This document shows, piece after piece, positions 25,665 to 34,313 of a stretch of 61,265 nucleotides of DNA. Each line of letters opens with the position of its first letter. The stretch's first letter is position 1. This stretch comes from Caryophanales bacterium UBA5603 (GTDB lineage Bacteria > Bacillota_I > Bacilli_A > Izemoplasmatales > Hujiaoplasmataceae). The translations under genes and the position numbers were made by a program. The notes beneath the pieces were generated by a model. That model was not told where the DNA came from, made no database searches, and saw only the letters and a list, made by a program, of their open reading frames with translations. The DNA is taken from contig DILB01000020.1 in the NCBI GenBank assembly GCA_002424815.1, forward strand, positions 1 to 61,265, written 5' to 3'.

Positions 25665-25694
25665 AAAGGCGGCTAAATTCGAAAGCCGCCTTTT
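25665..25694. terminator. Bidirectional terminator between the Cof-type phosphatase and ffh
   Basis: The inverted repeat AAGGCGGCT / AGCCGCCTT is followed by TTTCCTTTT on the plus strand and by TTTCTTTAT on the minus strand. It overlaps the ffh stop codon and probably serves both converging transcripts. Confidence 0.8.
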
Positions 25695-27079
25695 CCTTTT
25701 CCCTTACCTTTATTTATGGTTGCAGGTTGAGACATTCCGCCCATGGCATTTTGCCCCATCCGTTCCATTGATTCGGGATTCATATTTTGAAAACGTTTCA
25801 TCATTTGACGTTGCTTATCTAACATACCAATCAGACGATTCACTTCCGTTGTACTTCTGCCAGAACCTTGAGCAACACGATTACGACGGGAACTGCTTCT
25901 CTCAAGTAGTTCAGGGTTCTTTCTTTCTGCAGGTGTCATGGAATGAATAATTGCTTCAACATAAACGAGTTGTCGATCATCGACTTTGTCCATATTTTGT
26001 AGTTGACTCATACCGGGAAGAAATTTTAAAATCCCCGAAAATGCGCCCATTCTTTTTATCATTTTCATTTGTTTAAGCAAATCATTAAAGTTAAAGTTTC
26101 CAGACATCATTTTTTCCATCATTGACATGGCTTCGGCTTCATCAATTTCTTCCGTCGCTTTTTCAATTAATGATAGCACGTCTCCCATACCTAAAATACG
26201 GGATGCCATCCGTTCTGGATGAAATAACTCTATCTCACTTAACTTTTCTCCGGTTCCAGCAAACTTGATGGGGATTCCGGTGACTTTTCGAATCGAAAGC
26301 GCCGCTCCACCACGCGTGTCACCATCTAATTTGGTTAAAATACAGCCGGTAATTGCTAAGGCTTCATTGAAAGCTGTGGCGACGTTAACAGCATCTTGTC
26401 CGGTCATAGCATCAACTGTAAGCAAAATCTCATCGGGTTTTGTGATTTTTTTTATGTCAATTAACTCATCCATGAGAACTTCATTGATATGTAATCGACC
26501 AGCCGTATCAATAATAATTAAATCATGTTTTTCAAGATTTGCATATTTTAAACCTTCTTTGACAATTTCGCGTGGATTAACAAGTGTTCCCATAGAAAAA
26601 ACCGGAATATCTAATTGATTTCCAACGGTGATTAACTGATCAATTGCGGCCGGTCGATAAATGTCGGCAGCGATTAATAGCGGTTTTTTTGAGTGGTTTT
26701 TTCTAAGAAAATTACCTAGTTTCCCTGCCGTAGTGGTTTTACCAGCACCTTGAAGTCCAACCATCATAATAACAGTGGGTCGGGTCTCATTAAATTGAAT
26801 GAGAACCGCTTCACTTCCCATCAACTTAACTAATTCGTCGTTAACGATTTTAACAACTTGCTGTCCAGGATTCAAACCTTTTAAAATTTTCTCGCCCATT
26901 GCGAGTTCTTTAACTTCGGTGGTAAACTCTTTAACAACACGAAAATTGACGTCAGCTTCTAATAAAGACAAACGAACTTCCTTCATCATTTCTTCTATAT
27001 CATTTTCATTGAGATGGGCTTTACCAGTAATGCGACGCAATGCCATCTGCATGCGAGTCGTCAAATTTTCAAATGCCAT
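25673..27079 (-). CDS. ffh: Signal recognition particle protein Ffh (SRP54)
   Basis: GTPase that binds SRP RNA and signal sequences and delivers ribosomes to FtsY. The N domain is followed by the G domain with the P-loop GLQGAGKTTTAGKLG near residue 107, DTAGRL and TKLDGDTRGGAA. The methionine-rich M domain (from about residue 300) includes RRNRVAQGSGRSTTEVNRL, the RNA-binding motif. The C-terminus is basic and Gly-rich (KGKGKGKGGFRI). The 468 residues are usual. Gene order ftsY-ylxM-ffh. Confidence 0.97.
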   Translation of the reverse strand: MAFENLTTRMQMALRRITGKAHLNENDIEEMMKEVRLSLLEADVNFRVVKEFTTEVKELAMGEKILKGLNPGQQVVKIVNDELVKLMGSEAVLIQFNETRPTVIMMVGLQGAGKTTTAGKLGNFLRKNHSKKPLLIAADIYRPAAIDQLITVGNQLDIPVFSMGTLVNPREIVKEGLKYANLEKHDLIIIDTAGRLHINEVLMDELIDIKKITKPDEILLTVDAMTGQDAVNVATAFNEALAITGCILTKLDGDTRGGAALSIRKVTGIPIKFAGTGEKLSEIELFHPERMASRILGMGDVLSLIEKATEEIDEAEAMSMMEKMMSGNFNFNDLLKQMKMIKRMGAFSGILKFLPGMSQLQNMDKVDDRQLVYVEAIIHSMTPAERKNPELLERSSSRRNRVAQGSGRSTTEVNRLIGMLDKQRQMMKRFQNMNPESMERMGQNAMGGMSQPATINKGKGKGKGGFRI

Positions 27080-27083
27080 AATT

Positions 27084-27413
27084 TCACTCCATTTTTTCCA
27101 GTTCTTGAATCAAATTTAATAAAGCGTCAGAATCTTTTGAGAGACGTTTCATTTTTTCTAAAATACTAACGGTTTTTTCTGTTTTTATCAGCAAATTTAA
27201 TTTACTTTCATATTCTTCTAGATAAGCAGTTGCTATATTGATTTGCTCATAAACAGCATTTCTACTGACATTAAGTAATGAGGCAATCTCTGAAAGTGAA
27301 TAATCATCAAGATAATAATATTCAAAAGCGGAACGTTGTTTTTCGGTTAACAAGGAACCATATAAATCATATAATTTATGATAACGAATCTTGTTTTCAA
27401 TCGCTATTTCCAT
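27084..27413 (-). CDS. ylxM: YlxM-type helix-turn-helix SRP-associated protein
   Basis: Small protein with a sigma-70-region-4-like helix-turn-helix: LTEKQRSAFEYYYLDDYSLS, then EIASLLNVSRNAVYEQI. The family is found beside ffh in Bacillota and Mollicutes; in Streptococcus it binds SRP components and modulates Ffh/FtsY activity. The 109 residues are usual. It lies between ftsY and ffh with gaps of 4-9 nt, so it is cotranscribed with them. Confidence 0.92.
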   Translation of the reverse strand: MEIAIENKIRYHKLYDLYGSLLTEKQRSAFEYYYLDDYSLSEIASLLNVSRNAVYEQINIATAYLEEYESKLNLLIKTEKTVSILEKMKRLSKDSDALLNLIQELEKME

Positions 27414-27422
27414 TTTATCACC

Positions 27423-28391
27423 TTATTCAAAGAAGTCAGCAAAGAGACCGTATATATAATCTTCAATATCAAAATAGTCCAAATCTGTGATTTTTTCACC
27501 CATACCTACAAAACTGATCGGAACTCCAAGTTCGTTACGAATCGCCAAAACGATGCCACCTTTTGCAGTCCCATCCAGTTTTGTCAAAACGATACCAGAT
27601 ATCTCCGTGGATTCCTTAAATATTTTTGCTTGGCTTAATCCGTTTTGCCCTGTAGTTGCATCAATCACTAGGTAAGATTCATAAATTGTATTGGGCAACT
27701 CGCGTTTGATTGTTCGATTGATTTTATCTAATTCTTTCATCAAATTGACTTTATTTTGTAAGCGTCCTGCTGTATCACATAATAAGACATCAATATTTTG
27801 TTTTTTTGCTTCGCGAATGGCATCGAAAATGACACTCGAAGGATCTGAACCTTCTTCTTTAGCAATCACTTGACAGCCAACACGTTCTCCCCAAATTTTT
27901 AGTTGGTTAATCGCTCCTGCTCGAAAAGTATCACCCGCAGCAAGCATTACAGATTTACCTTCACTCTTGAGTTTGTAAGCCATTTTCCCAATAGAAGTAG
28001 TTTTCCCAGTTCCATTGACACCAACAAATAATAATACCGTCACGCCTGACTTGTTAAAACGAATATTGGTATCAATAATCTCTCCTTTAAGATAGAGATC
28101 AAACATTTTATCAACAATCACATTTTCTAAATCAATCGGTTTCTCAATTTTTTGTTTGCCAACAACTGACCTTAACTCGTTAATAAATTGAACAACTGTA
28201 TTAATTCCGATGTCGGCCGTGATGAATATTTCCTCGAGTTTGTCATACAGCGCTTCATCGATGCGTTTGCTCGTCGTAAGAACATCCTTAAGTGTCGCCA
28301 TCGTTTTTCGCGTTTTTGTCATTCCCAATTTATATTTTTGGGCTTTAAGGCGTTGTTCTTTTGAACTAAAAAGTTTTGCAAAAATGCCCAT
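27423..28391 (-). CDS. ftsY: Signal recognition particle receptor FtsY
   Basis: SRP receptor GTPase at the membrane. The P-loop GVNGTGKTTSIGKMA, DTAGRLQNK and LTKLDGTAKGG mark the SRP-GTPase fold, and the C-terminal PISFVGMGEKITDL closes it. The N-terminus starts GIFAKLFSSKEQRLK, a short amphipathic basic segment instead of the long acidic A domain of Proteobacteria. The length is 322 residues from the start at 28391, chosen because AGGTGA lies 5 nt upstream; the frame opens at a GTG three codons earlier. Confidence 0.96.
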   Translation of the reverse strand: MGIFAKLFSSKEQRLKAQKYKLGMTKTRKTMATLKDVLTTSKRIDEALYDKLEEIFITADIGINTVVQFINELRSVVGKQKIEKPIDLENVIVDKMFDLYLKGEIIDTNIRFNKSGVTVLLFVGVNGTGKTTSIGKMAYKLKSEGKSVMLAAGDTFRAGAINQLKIWGERVGCQVIAKEEGSDPSSVIFDAIREAKKQNIDVLLCDTAGRLQNKVNLMKELDKINRTIKRELPNTIYESYLVIDATTGQNGLSQAKIFKESTEISGIVLTKLDGTAKGGIVLAIRNELGVPISFVGMGEKITDLDYFDIEDYIYGLFADFFE

Positions 28392-28451
28392 TATGATCAC
28401 CTAACCTTGTCAAAAATATTATATCATAAATATCTTAAAAACTCTAAATGA

Positions 28452-28475
28452 AAATCCGCTTGCGTAAGCGGATTT
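28452..28475 (-). terminator. Terminator of topA
   Basis: The perfect inverted repeat AAATCCGCTT / AAGCGGATTT with a four-base loop follows the topA stop. The following tract (TTTTCATTTAG on the minus strand) is moderately T-rich. A TATAAT box for ftsY lies about 45 nt further on. Confidence 0.75.
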
Positions 28476-28484
28476 ATGTAACCA

Positions 28485-30563
28485 TTATTCAGAGAAGCCA
28501 CAACGAATATTATCAATACAACGGACAACTCCAAGCTCATCAACAATGACTGGTTTTCCACATTTTGGACATTTTTTCCCTGTAGCCCGATAAGGTGCAA
28601 TGTATTTACATTTCGGATAGTTGCTACAAGCGAAAAATTTATTACCTTTATGTGATCCTCGTCCTGCAACGCGTTCAATGAGCGTGCCTTTATGGCATTG
28701 AGGACACGAAATTTTTGTATCAAGAGCAGTACTTTCTTTCGTGATGATTTTTGGAGAAGGTTTGATGTACTTGCATTTCGGATAATTCCCACAGCCTTCA
28801 AAATCTCCATAGGCACCTTTTCGATGAACCATTTTATGCCCACAAACCGGACAAATTTCGCCTGTTTCTTTTGGATGAACTTTTTCCATATTTAAGCGTG
28901 CATTTTCAACTTGAGGCATAAAGTAATCATAAAAATCGGTTAATACTTTTAATTGATCAGCATGACCCATCGCAATTTGGTCAAGGATATCTTCCATGTT
29001 GCGAGAATAATTAGCGCTTATAAAATCTTTGAAATAAATATCTAACTGCTCAATTGTAATCTTGCCTTGATCAGTTGGTACAAATTTTTTATCGACCAAA
29101 GTGACATATTTTCTGACCTTCAAGGTTTGAATTGTTTGAGCATATGTTGAAGGTCTACCAATTCCGAGATCTTCCATTTCTTTAATTAAGCGAGCTTCAT
29201 TATGGCGCAAAGGTGGTTGAGTAAAACACTGCTTTTTGATAATTTCTAGAGCACTGATCGTATCATTAATGGCAAGTTCAGGAAAGGAACACTTCTCAAT
29301 CTCTTCAATGGGTTCATATTTACCGTAAATTTTCAGATAACCATCAAAGACGGGTTTTGATGACGTGGCCTTGAATATTGCTTCATTACTTCTTAGTAAA
29401 AGTGTTGTAACATCGGTCAACACTGGTTTCATAATCGATGCAATGGCTCTTGCATAGATCATTTGATATAGACTATACTCATCTTTACTTAAATATATTT
29501 TGATGCTATCAGGGGTTCGAAAAGCATCCGTAGGGCGAATAGCTTCATGAGCATCTTGGATATTTGATCCTTTGACATTCTTTTTGGAATATCCAAGATA
29601 ATGTTTGCCGTAATTCGAAACGATATAGTCAGAAGCGCTATTGATAAAAGATTCAGATAATCGGATGGAATCAGTTCGCATATAGGTGATAAGGCCAACT
29701 GTTTCGCTGCCTAAATCGATTCCTTCATAAAGTTTTTGCGCAATTTGCATCGTTTTAGTAGAATTAAATCCTAATCGGTTCGATGCATCTTGTTGCATGG
29801 TTGAAGTAATGAAGGCGGGTTTGCTTTCAGTTACTCTACGTTTTGTCTCAAGCATTTCAACCGTCATTGAATTTGTCAAAGAAGACATGATTTGATCAGC
29901 TTTTTCTAAGGTTGGAATCTTAGGGATTTTGTCCATGTATTTTGAAAGTTCAGCTTCAAATCCAGGAAACTTGGCGTAAATTTCATAATACTCTTCTGAA
30001 ATAAAGTCATTGACAATTTTATCTCGATCGACAATGAGTTTCAATGCAGCGCTTTGTACTCGTCCTGCGGATTTTGATTTTATTTTACTTTGAAGCAATT
30101 TGCTTAACTTAAATCCGATGATTCGATCTGCAATACGACGTGTTTCTTGGCTTGAAACCAAATTCATGTCGATATCAGTGGGCCTTTCAAACGCTTCATG
30201 AATCGCTGTTTTTGTTATTTCGTTAAAAATAATCCGTTTGACTTTTTTGTTATTTGAATCTAAAGTTTGAAGAAGATGCCAACTAATAGCCTCGCCTTCT
30301 CGGTCGGGGTCAGTAGCTAAGTAGATCTCTTTAACTTTTCGTGCTGCATCTTCAAGTTCTTTGACCAATGCTTTTTTTTCTGGAATGACCACATACTCTG
30401 GACGAAATTGATTAGAAACATCAATTCCAAGTCCACCAATGCCAGAAATAGCTAGATCACGGACATGTCCTTTTGAAGATTTAACAATGTATTCATCTCC
30501 CAAATATTGACCAATGGTCTTCGATTTGGAGGGAGATTCTACAATAACTAATTTGTCAGCCAT
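28485..30563 (-). CDS. topA: DNA topoisomerase I
   Basis: Relaxes negative supercoils by single-strand passage. The Toprim domain begins KLVIVESPSKSKTIGQYLG and has YLATDPDREGEAISWHL. The catalytic Tyr is in GLITYMRTDSIRLS near residue 303. The C-terminus carries three Cys4 zinc ribbons (CPVCGHKMVHR onward; CPQCHKGTL onward; CPKCGKPVIV onward), which help bind single-stranded DNA. The length is 692 residues. It has its own promoter and terminator and is therefore a single-gene unit. Confidence 0.97.
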   Translation of the reverse strand: MADKLVIVESPSKSKTIGQYLGDEYIVKSSKGHVRDLAISGIGGLGIDVSNQFRPEYVVIPEKKALVKELEDAARKVKEIYLATDPDREGEAISWHLLQTLDSNNKKVKRIIFNEITKTAIHEAFERPTDIDMNLVSSQETRRIADRIIGFKLSKLLQSKIKSKSAGRVQSAALKLIVDRDKIVNDFISEEYYEIYAKFPGFEAELSKYMDKIPKIPTLEKADQIMSSLTNSMTVEMLETKRRVTESKPAFITSTMQQDASNRLGFNSTKTMQIAQKLYEGIDLGSETVGLITYMRTDSIRLSESFINSASDYIVSNYGKHYLGYSKKNVKGSNIQDAHEAIRPTDAFRTPDSIKIYLSKDEYSLYQMIYARAIASIMKPVLTDVTTLLLRSNEAIFKATSSKPVFDGYLKIYGKYEPIEEIEKCSFPELAINDTISALEIIKKQCFTQPPLRHNEARLIKEMEDLGIGRPSTYAQTIQTLKVRKYVTLVDKKFVPTDQGKITIEQLDIYFKDFISANYSRNMEDILDQIAMGHADQLKVLTDFYDYFMPQVENARLNMEKVHPKETGEICPVCGHKMVHRKGAYGDFEGCGNYPKCKYIKPSPKIITKESTALDTKISCPQCHKGTLIERVAGRGSHKGNKFFACSNYPKCKYIAPYRATGKKCPKCGKPVIVDELGVVRCIDNIRCGFSE

Positions 30564-30983
30564 GCGCTATACCCCATTTCATTATATAACTATACTCATA
30601 TTCCGTGTCGTTGTCAACAAGAATACTTTGAGAAATTTCCTCACTTATTAAGTGAATATTTTTTCTGATTTAAACTTTATTACATTATCGACCATCTTCT
30701 CTATTATAACTATCATGAAATCAATCTATGTTTTCTAATTAATAATATAAACATATTTTTCGCTCCCTCATGATGTTCAAAGCTTGATTATTTCCTTATA
30801 TATATAATAGGGATTAAAAAAGTTAAGTTATCTCTTGGAAGATATGACGAATTGATTTAAAAATGACAAACATAATATCTTAACATCCACATTCTATCTA
30901 AAGCGAATTCAATAAATTGACTTTTCATGGTATTTGTTATATCTTTGATGTGTATGATTTGCGATAAAAACACGAGGTGTCCT
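30564..30983. promoter_or_regulatory. Divergent intergenic region with topA promoter
   Basis: About 420 bases without a gene separate topA (minus) from the NUDIX gene (plus). On the minus strand TTGACA (30612-30617) and TATAGT (30589-30594), 17 nt apart, form the topA promoter. Upstream of it lies an inverted repeat, TCACTT-ATT-AAGTGA (30641-30655), a possible operator. Near 30917 TTGACT could be the -35 of the NUDIX gene, but no good -10 is at the right distance. The middle of the region is featureless AT-rich sequence with no open frame I can support. Confidence 0.6.
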
Positions 30984-31556
30984 ATGTTACTCAATATAAT
31001 TAAAAACTATGTTCCTTATAATGAGCAAGAAGTTAAGGATCAACAAACGATTCTTCGATTCATCGAACAAAATTCCGATGTCTTATATCGTACAAATGAG
31101 ATTGCCCATATAACTTCATCAGCCATCGTTGTGAATGAATCCATGACGAAAGTTTTATTTGCCTTTCATAACATCTATCAATCTTGGTCATGGGTCGGTG
31201 GTCACAATGATGGTGAAGAGAATTGTTTACATGTCGCTTTGTCTGAAACTAAAGAGGAGACCGGAATAAAAAATGTACGACCTTGGTCCGATGAAATATT
31301 TATGATTGATACCGTATATGTTCATAACCATATCAAAAAAACGAACTATGTTCCTGATCACCTTCATCTCAATATAACCTATTTATTGATTGCGGATGAA
31401 ACGGATGAACTATCGATTAAGCAGGATGAAAATTCAGGTGTTAAATGGTTTGATATTCCTGATGTATTAAATCATGTCAATGAAGAACGTATGTGGTCAA
31501 TTTATCAAAAAGCTTTTAATAAAATTATGCAGATACGCGAAAAAGGAGCCTTATAA
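30984..31556 (+). CDS. NUDIX hydrolase
   Basis: The Nudix box is GHNDGEENCLHVALSETKEETGI, read here in two parts: GHNDGEENCLHVAL and SETKEETGI. The Gly, the Glu cluster and the spacing (Gx5Ex7xExxEExGI) fit the family that hydrolyses nucleoside diphosphates linked to X. The Arg that normally precedes the first Glu of REuxEE is Ser here. The substrate is unknown. The start at 30984 (MLLNIIKNY) follows CGAGGTGT; the frame is open further upstream but lacks a ribosome site. Its stop overlaps the start of the SemiSWEET gene (TAATG), so the two are coupled. Confidence 0.85.
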   Translation: MLLNIIKNYVPYNEQEVKDQQTILRFIEQNSDVLYRTNEIAHITSSAIVVNESMTKVLFAFHNIYQSWSWVGGHNDGEENCLHVALSETKEETGIKNVRPWSDEIFMIDTVYVHNHIKKTNYVPDHLHLNITYLLIADETDELSIKQDENSGVKWFDIPDVLNHVNEERMWSIYQKAFNKIMQIREKGAL

Positions 31557-31834
31557 TGATTGACACGATTGGATACATTGCCGCAATATTGACCACCATT
31601 TCATTTCTTCCTCAAGCTTTAAAAACTATTAAAACTCGCGATACCTCCGGCATTTCACTTCTCATGTATGCGGTGTTCTCAACAGGAGTCTTCCTATGGT
31701 TCATTTACGGAGTATCCATTTTGGATTTTCCAATTTTAATTGCAAATGGTATTACTTTTATTTTTAGCATCATTATTCTGACATACAAAATTATCAATGT
31801 TAGAATCGAAGTTAAGATGCGTAAGAACCCTTAA
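31556..31834 (+). CDS. SemiSWEET-type PQ-loop transporter
   Basis: A 92-residue protein with three membrane helices: IGYIAAILTTISFLPQALKT, ISLLMYAVFSTGVFLWFIYG and ANGITFIFSIIILTYK. The first helix ends in the diagnostic SFLPQ motif, and the second contains the FSTGVFLW segment typical of bacterial SemiSWEETs, which work as dimers to move sugars. The actual substrate is unproven. It is translated in coupling with the NUDIX hydrolase. Confidence 0.85.
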   Translation: MIDTIGYIAAILTTISFLPQALKTIKTRDTSGISLLMYAVFSTGVFLWFIYGVSILDFPILIANGITFIFSIIILTYKIINVRIEVKMRKNP

Positions 31835-31842
31835 AAGAACAT

Positions 31843-31878
31843 AAAAAATCCCAACCTTAACACCGGTTGGGATTTATT
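31843..31878. terminator. Bidirectional terminator between SemiSWEET and the ornithine operon
   Basis: The inverted repeat AATCCCAACC / GGTTGGGATT lies between the convergent genes. T-rich tracts follow on the plus strand (TATTTTATTTT) and on the minus strand (TTTTTTATG). It closes both the NUDIX-SemiSWEET transcript and the long arc/ora operon. Confidence 0.85.
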
Positions 31879-32937
31879 TTATTTTGGATTCTTTTTTACA
31901 TATTTTGAAGTCATGACTTGTAATAGTCCTGGGTAGTTTACTTTAAACGAGACGATGTCACCGACATGGTAGTGCGCTTCTTTCAAATCAAGGATTAAAT
32001 GATCACTACTTCCGCCAATCACTTCTATTTTTGGGTCGATTGGAATAAGATTATCAATTTGAATATCTTGTTTACCAAGCGCCACAATACCTCTATTCAT
32101 CATTCCTCGATTTTCAATTATCGGAATTTCACCAAAAGAGTTCATGCCAATTTCGCCGATAGGATAACTCGGTTTTTCCTTCACTTCAATCAATTCTGCT
32201 TCCAGTGTAAAAATATCTTGATGCATTCCCTCAATCCAATGTCCGTAGGCGGTTTCTCTTCCCAATAACAAAGCTTCGCCCACACGAAGATTATTGATGG
32301 CTTCAGGTATTTTCTGTTGATTAAAAAGATAGACCGTTGAAGAGTTTCCTCCGGAGATTATATCAAAAGAAATATCAAATTCATTTTCTAACGTATGTGC
32401 AATTTTAACTAGCATAGAAAGATTTTCTGCTGTAGGAATCACACCGCCATAACAAGTCAAATTCGTCCCAATTCCACGCAAACAGATGTTCTCCAACATA
32501 AGAATCTCATCAATGATATCGATATAATCGTCTTGATAAAATATACCTTCTCGTAGATCGCCAAGATCAAACATTAAAATAATATCGTGTTTTTTGTTAA
32601 GTTTTTTTGCTTCACTGTTTAATTTTTTGATTGTTTTCAATTCTGAATTCAAGGAAAGATCAACATATTTAACGACTGCTTTGGCTTCACTAATCATTGG
32701 AAGACGCATTAATGCTTTTGGTTTAGTAAAAAGCCGCATCTTTTTAAGATTATCTAACCGAGAATCGGCTAAATAATCAAAGCCGCTCTTGGCAATCATT
32801 TCAATTGCTTCTAAATTCCCTGCTAAAACTTTAACAACCGCAAAACAACTCGTAATATGATTGTCTTTGCATTGTTTAAGAAACGTCTCACAGTTTTCTT
32901 CAAGTTTATTTAAATCAATATTAATACGAGGATACAT
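31879..32937 (-). CDS. orr: Ornithine racemase (PLP, alanine-racemase fold)
   Basis: Converts L-ornithine to D-ornithine, the substrate of D-ornithine 4,5-aminomutase. The N-terminus YPRINIDLNKLEENCE and the PLP-Lys segment CFAVVKVLAGN (Lys near residue 36) show an alanine-racemase-type barrel. A Gly-rich phosphate-binding segment is IISGGNSSTVY. The 352 residues match the Orr family of clostridia, where the gene lies in the same ornithine-degradation cluster. Here it is the last gene of the operon, 9 nt after the mutL-like gene. Family plus context make Orr more likely than a plain alanine racemase, since a separate alr opens the operon. Confidence 0.9.
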   Translation of the reverse strand: MYPRINIDLNKLEENCETFLKQCKDNHITSCFAVVKVLAGNLEAIEMIAKSGFDYLADSRLDNLKKMRLFTKPKALMRLPMISEAKAVVKYVDLSLNSELKTIKKLNSEAKKLNKKHDIILMFDLGDLREGIFYQDDYIDIIDEILMLENICLRGIGTNLTCYGGVIPTAENLSMLVKIAHTLENEFDISFDIISGGNSSTVYLFNQQKIPEAINNLRVGEALLLGRETAYGHWIEGMHQDIFTLEAELIEVKEKPSYPIGEIGMNSFGEIPIIENRGMMNRGIVALGKQDIQIDNLIPIDPKIEVIGGSSDHLILDLKEAHYHVGDIVSFKVNYPGLLQVMTSKYVKKNPK

Positions 32938-32945
32938 TTCTTCAC

Positions 32946-34313
32946 CTACAATCCTAAAGAGGATTTTAAAAGCATTTTAGCCGTTTCCGGATACTTCAGA
33001 GATAAAACACCTAGTGTGGCCATTATATACTGACTATCGATTAATATTCTAGTCGTTTTTCCTGGTTTTAACGACCAATCTTCTATTTCATTTAAATACT
33101 CTTCGATGAGTTCTTTTCGGTGTGGCAATCGTGTTAATGCCCCCCCTGTACCAACCAAATATTTGACGGTTGTTAAATCTTTCCCTTCCGCAAGTTTTGT
33201 CATTCCGTTTGTTCCATAAATGCTGAAAGTTTTTCCACAATGACGATGCATTGATAAAGATAGTGCGTGGTAAGTCATCCGTTCCGTCAAGTGTAATTGT
33301 TCTTTTGTTGGAATAGTTTTTAAATTGGATAAAAGATTGTTCATATCCGTTTCATTTAGTCCAAGTTCTTTACATAATCTTTCTTGTCCAATGGCGTTGA
33401 CTAACGATTTTTTGTTAATAAATAAACCTAAATCGCCCTCTACTGTGCGTTTGGCCAAAGGTTCAGGAGCAATCATCTTCCGTCGAATTTCTTCGCTTCC
33501 TTCGGTGACTGAATGAACATCAGTCGTTGCGCCTCCGATATCAACAGTTACTAGATCGCCGATTTCACGATAAAGCAATTGAGTCGCTTCCATCACAGCA
33601 CCGGGAACGGGGATGATATGATCAGAGATAATACTCCGAACTTTTTCCATTCCTGGAGCTTTCGTAATATTTTCTTCGAAGACTCTTTGGATAATCTTTC
33701 GTGTCTCCGTCACGTCGAGATGATCAATGCGTGGATAAACATTCGGCGCAATTGAGAGAAAACGATCTTGTCCATGATTGGCAAAGATAGTATGAATTGC
33801 TTGACGATTTTGAATATTTCCCGCATAAATAACGGGTGTATTGAGTCTTAATGATGCTATTTTTTTAGCATTTTCGAGTGTTGTTAAGGTTTCACCATAA
33901 TCCACTCCACCCGCTATTAAGATAATGTTAGGTTTTAAAGTTATGATACTTTGAAGGTCATAATCACTCATAACGCCCGAAGTTATAAGATGAAGATTAG
34001 CGCCTGCGCCAAGCGCAGCTTCCTTCGCGGCTTTAACAGTCATGTCATGGACTAATCCATGAACGCTCATCTTTAATCCTCCTGCCGCACTAGAACAAGC
34101 AAATGTTTCTTTAAATTCTACTTTTGATACATTCAAAAAAATTTTTAGTTGACTGATTGCCTGTTCTAATCCCACTGTAACATCGCCTAAAAGAACCGTC
34201 GTCGGCGCATATCCTTGTCCGACGAAAGTTGGGTTTTTCGTATGTATCCCATTAAAGGCATTTACTACAGTGGTTGTCGATCCAATTTCGGCAACAAGAC
34301 AATCAATTTTCAT
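32946..34313 (-). CDS. GlmL/MutL-like reactivase of the B12-dependent aminomutase
   Basis: ASKHA-fold ATPase of the glutamate-mutase MutL/GlmL family, unrelated to the DNA mismatch protein MutL. The N-terminus CLVAEIGSTTTVVNAF is the ATPase phosphate-1 loop, and LVTVDIGGATTDVHSV is the second. The phrase LIAGGVDYGE also fits. Proteins of this family sit beside glutamate mutase or ornithine aminomutase genes and are thought to exchange damaged cobalamin. It overlaps oraE by 11 nt, so both are made together. The 455 residues are usual. Confidence 0.9.
   Translation of the reverse strand: MKIDCLVAEIGSTTTVVNAFNGIHTKNPTFVGQGYAPTTVLLGDVTVGLEQAISQLKIFLNVSKVEFKETFACSSAAGGLKMSVHGLVHDMTVKAAKEAALGAGANLHLITSGVMSDYDLQSIITLKPNIILIAGGVDYGETLTTLENAKKIASLRLNTPVIYAGNIQNRQAIHTIFANHGQDRFLSIAPNVYPRIDHLDVTETRKIIQRVFEENITKAPGMEKVRSIISDHIIPVPGAVMEATQLLYREIGDLVTVDIGGATTDVHSVTEGSEEIRRKMIAPEPLAKRTVEGDLGLFINKKSLVNAIGQERLCKELGLNETDMNNLLSNLKTIPTKEQLHLTERMTYHALSLSMHRHCGKTFSIYGTNGMTKLAEGKDLTTVKYLVGTGGALTRLPHRKELIEEYLNEIEDWSLKPGKTTRILIDSQYIMATLGVLSLKYPETAKMLLKSSLGL

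Noticed and set aside
30660..30916. A small RNA or CRISPR-like repeat in the long topA/NUDIX intergenic region
   Set aside because: The stretch is AT-rich with no repeat series, no GC-rich helix followed by a T run, and no convincing promoter pair.
31879..32937. Second alanine racemase instead of ornithine racemase
   Set aside because: A full Alr with its C-terminal domain motifs opens the same operon. This protein differs in sequence and occupies the position of Orr in known ornithine clusters.
32946..34313. Calling this gene DNA mismatch-repair MutL
   Set aside because: The sequence is an ASKHA-type ATPase (GSTTTVVNAF, DIGGATTDVHS), overlaps oraE, and belongs to the aminomutase-associated MutL/GlmL family. 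It has none of the GHKL motifs of mismatch-repair MutL.
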